A DNA stretch of 14,493 nt, from contig JAQGIA010000239.1 of the NCBI GenBank assembly GCA_028291445.1, forward strand, positions 1 through 14,493. The letters are read 5' to 3'. Source of the DNA: Belnapia sp. Lineage in GTDB: Bacteria; Pseudomonadota; Alphaproteobacteria; Acetobacterales; Acetobacteraceae. The notes under the pieces were generated by a model, which did no database searches, was not told where the DNA came from, and saw only the letters and a list, made by a program, of their open reading frames with translations. Positions 13,953 to 14,493 of this stretch are shown one piece after another; position 1 is the first letter of the stretch; each line of letters starts with the position of its first letter. Both the position numbers and the translations under genes were made by a program.

Positions 13953-14493
13953 GCCGCATCCTCATCATCGGCGGCGGTCCGGCCGGGTTGGCCGCCGCGG
14001 CCATCCTGCCGGCGGCGCGGTTGCTGTCCCGGCCGGCCGAGACCGCCTGGCATGCCGAACCCGGCCTGGTCTGGGTGGAAGGCCCTGGCGGGGTGGCGGC
14101 GCTGCCCTTCGACCGGCTGCTGCTCTGCGCCGATGAGCCCCTGCTGCTGCTGCTGGCGCTGGGCTGCGCTTTCGCCGATGGCCGCCCGGTGGTGGATGGC
14201 CAGGGCCGAACCACCCAACCGGGCATCCATGCCGCTGGCGCCATCCTCGGCGCCGCCACCGCCGAGGCGGCGGCCAACCAAGGTCGTATCGCCGCCCGGG
14301 CCATGGCCGGCCTGCCCGCCGAGGGCAGCATCGCCGTGCTGCCGCTGCCCGAAGGCACGGCCCCGGAGCGGCTGGACCCGCTGGCCATCGCCCAGCTGTT
14401 GGAGGAACCGCCCGGCCCCGACCGCAATGCCAGGGCGCTCGCCCAGGCGGCGCTGCGCGGCCCGCGCCTGTCCAGCGTCACCGCCCCGGCCCG
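13949..14493 (+). CDS. Compressed FAD/NAD(P)-type oxidoreductase-like protein, partial (C-terminus off window)
   Basis: 181 complete codons are visible, beginning at ATG 13949, which overlaps the monooxygenase stop. The start MSRILIIGGGPAGLAAAAIL is a clear dinucleotide-binding motif (GGGPAG, residues 8-13). Residues 91-97 (PGIHAAG), preceded by DGQGRTT, match the C-terminal FAD-binding motif of pyridine nucleotide-disulfide oxidoreductases. In full enzymes about 250 or more residues separate these two motifs. Here there are under 80, so the NAD(P)H domain and much of the FAD domain, including the acidic end of the second strand, are missing. The reading frame is open and well composed, so this is either a reduced paralog, perhaps a subunit resembling HcnB/opine-oxidase-type FAD proteins, or a decayed gene. 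It might serve the preceding FMN monooxygenase; that is inference. Confidence 0.72.
   Translation, partial: MSRILIIGGGPAGLAAAAILPAARLLSRPAETAWHAEPGLVWVEGPGGVAALPFDRLLLCADEPLLLLLALGCAFADGRPVVDGQGRTTQPGIHAAGAILGAATAEAAANQGRIAARAMAGLPAEGSIAVLPLPEGTAPERLDPLAIAQLLEEPPGPDRNARALAQAALRGPRLSSVTAPA

Overview
The window is a GC-rich, densely coded stretch of bacterial chromosome. Several things point to an alphaproteobacterium, most likely of the Acetobacteraceae (Roseomonas-like), but this placement is inference because no rRNA or other marker is present. They are the C-ending codon bias, the many solute-binding proteins without cognate permeases, a DUF6481 protein, paired bacterial transglutaminases and Lin0512 proteins. 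No tRNA, rRNA, insertion sequence, integrase or CRISPR array was seen.

Left part (1-3750), all minus strand. A ModA-like binding-domain protein without a signal peptide is followed by an AT-richer gap. Then come a branched-chain-amino-acid-type (type I) periplasmic binding protein, an overlapping short-chain dehydrogenase (SDR), and a second paralogous type I binding protein cut off by the window edge. No permease or ATPase gene lies among them. Divergent from the ModA-like gene is a well-preserved Baeyer-Villiger-type flavin monooxygenase (3884-5542), followed by a perfect inverted repeat that could terminate both it and the convergent DUF6481 gene.

Middle part (5627-10049). A DUF6481 coiled-coil protein (minus) diverges from a 46-residue basic protein (plus). 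Next is a plus-strand run of two transglutaminase-like proteins and an N-formylglutamate amidohydrolase-family protein. The second and third genes overlap at their stop and start codons, which suggests one transcription unit acting on amide or peptide substrates. The second transglutaminase has lost the catalytic His. The amidohydrolase carries a 24-bp in-frame tandem duplication. An SDR of the classical type closes this strand run.

Right part (10053-14493). A minus-strand operon encodes a family-5 (dipeptide/oligopeptide-type) binding protein and two tandem, overlapping Lin0512-family proteins of unknown function. It diverges from a plus-strand pair: an NtaA/SnaA/DszA-type FMN-dependent monooxygenase and, overlapping it by 4 nt, an unusually compressed FAD-binding protein that runs off the window. 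A perfect 15-bp palindrome sits just upstream of the monooxygenase. Together the window looks like a scavenging and oxidative catabolism region: binding proteins capture organic solutes, while two flavin monooxygenases and two SDRs oxidise them. The substrates cannot be read from the sequence.
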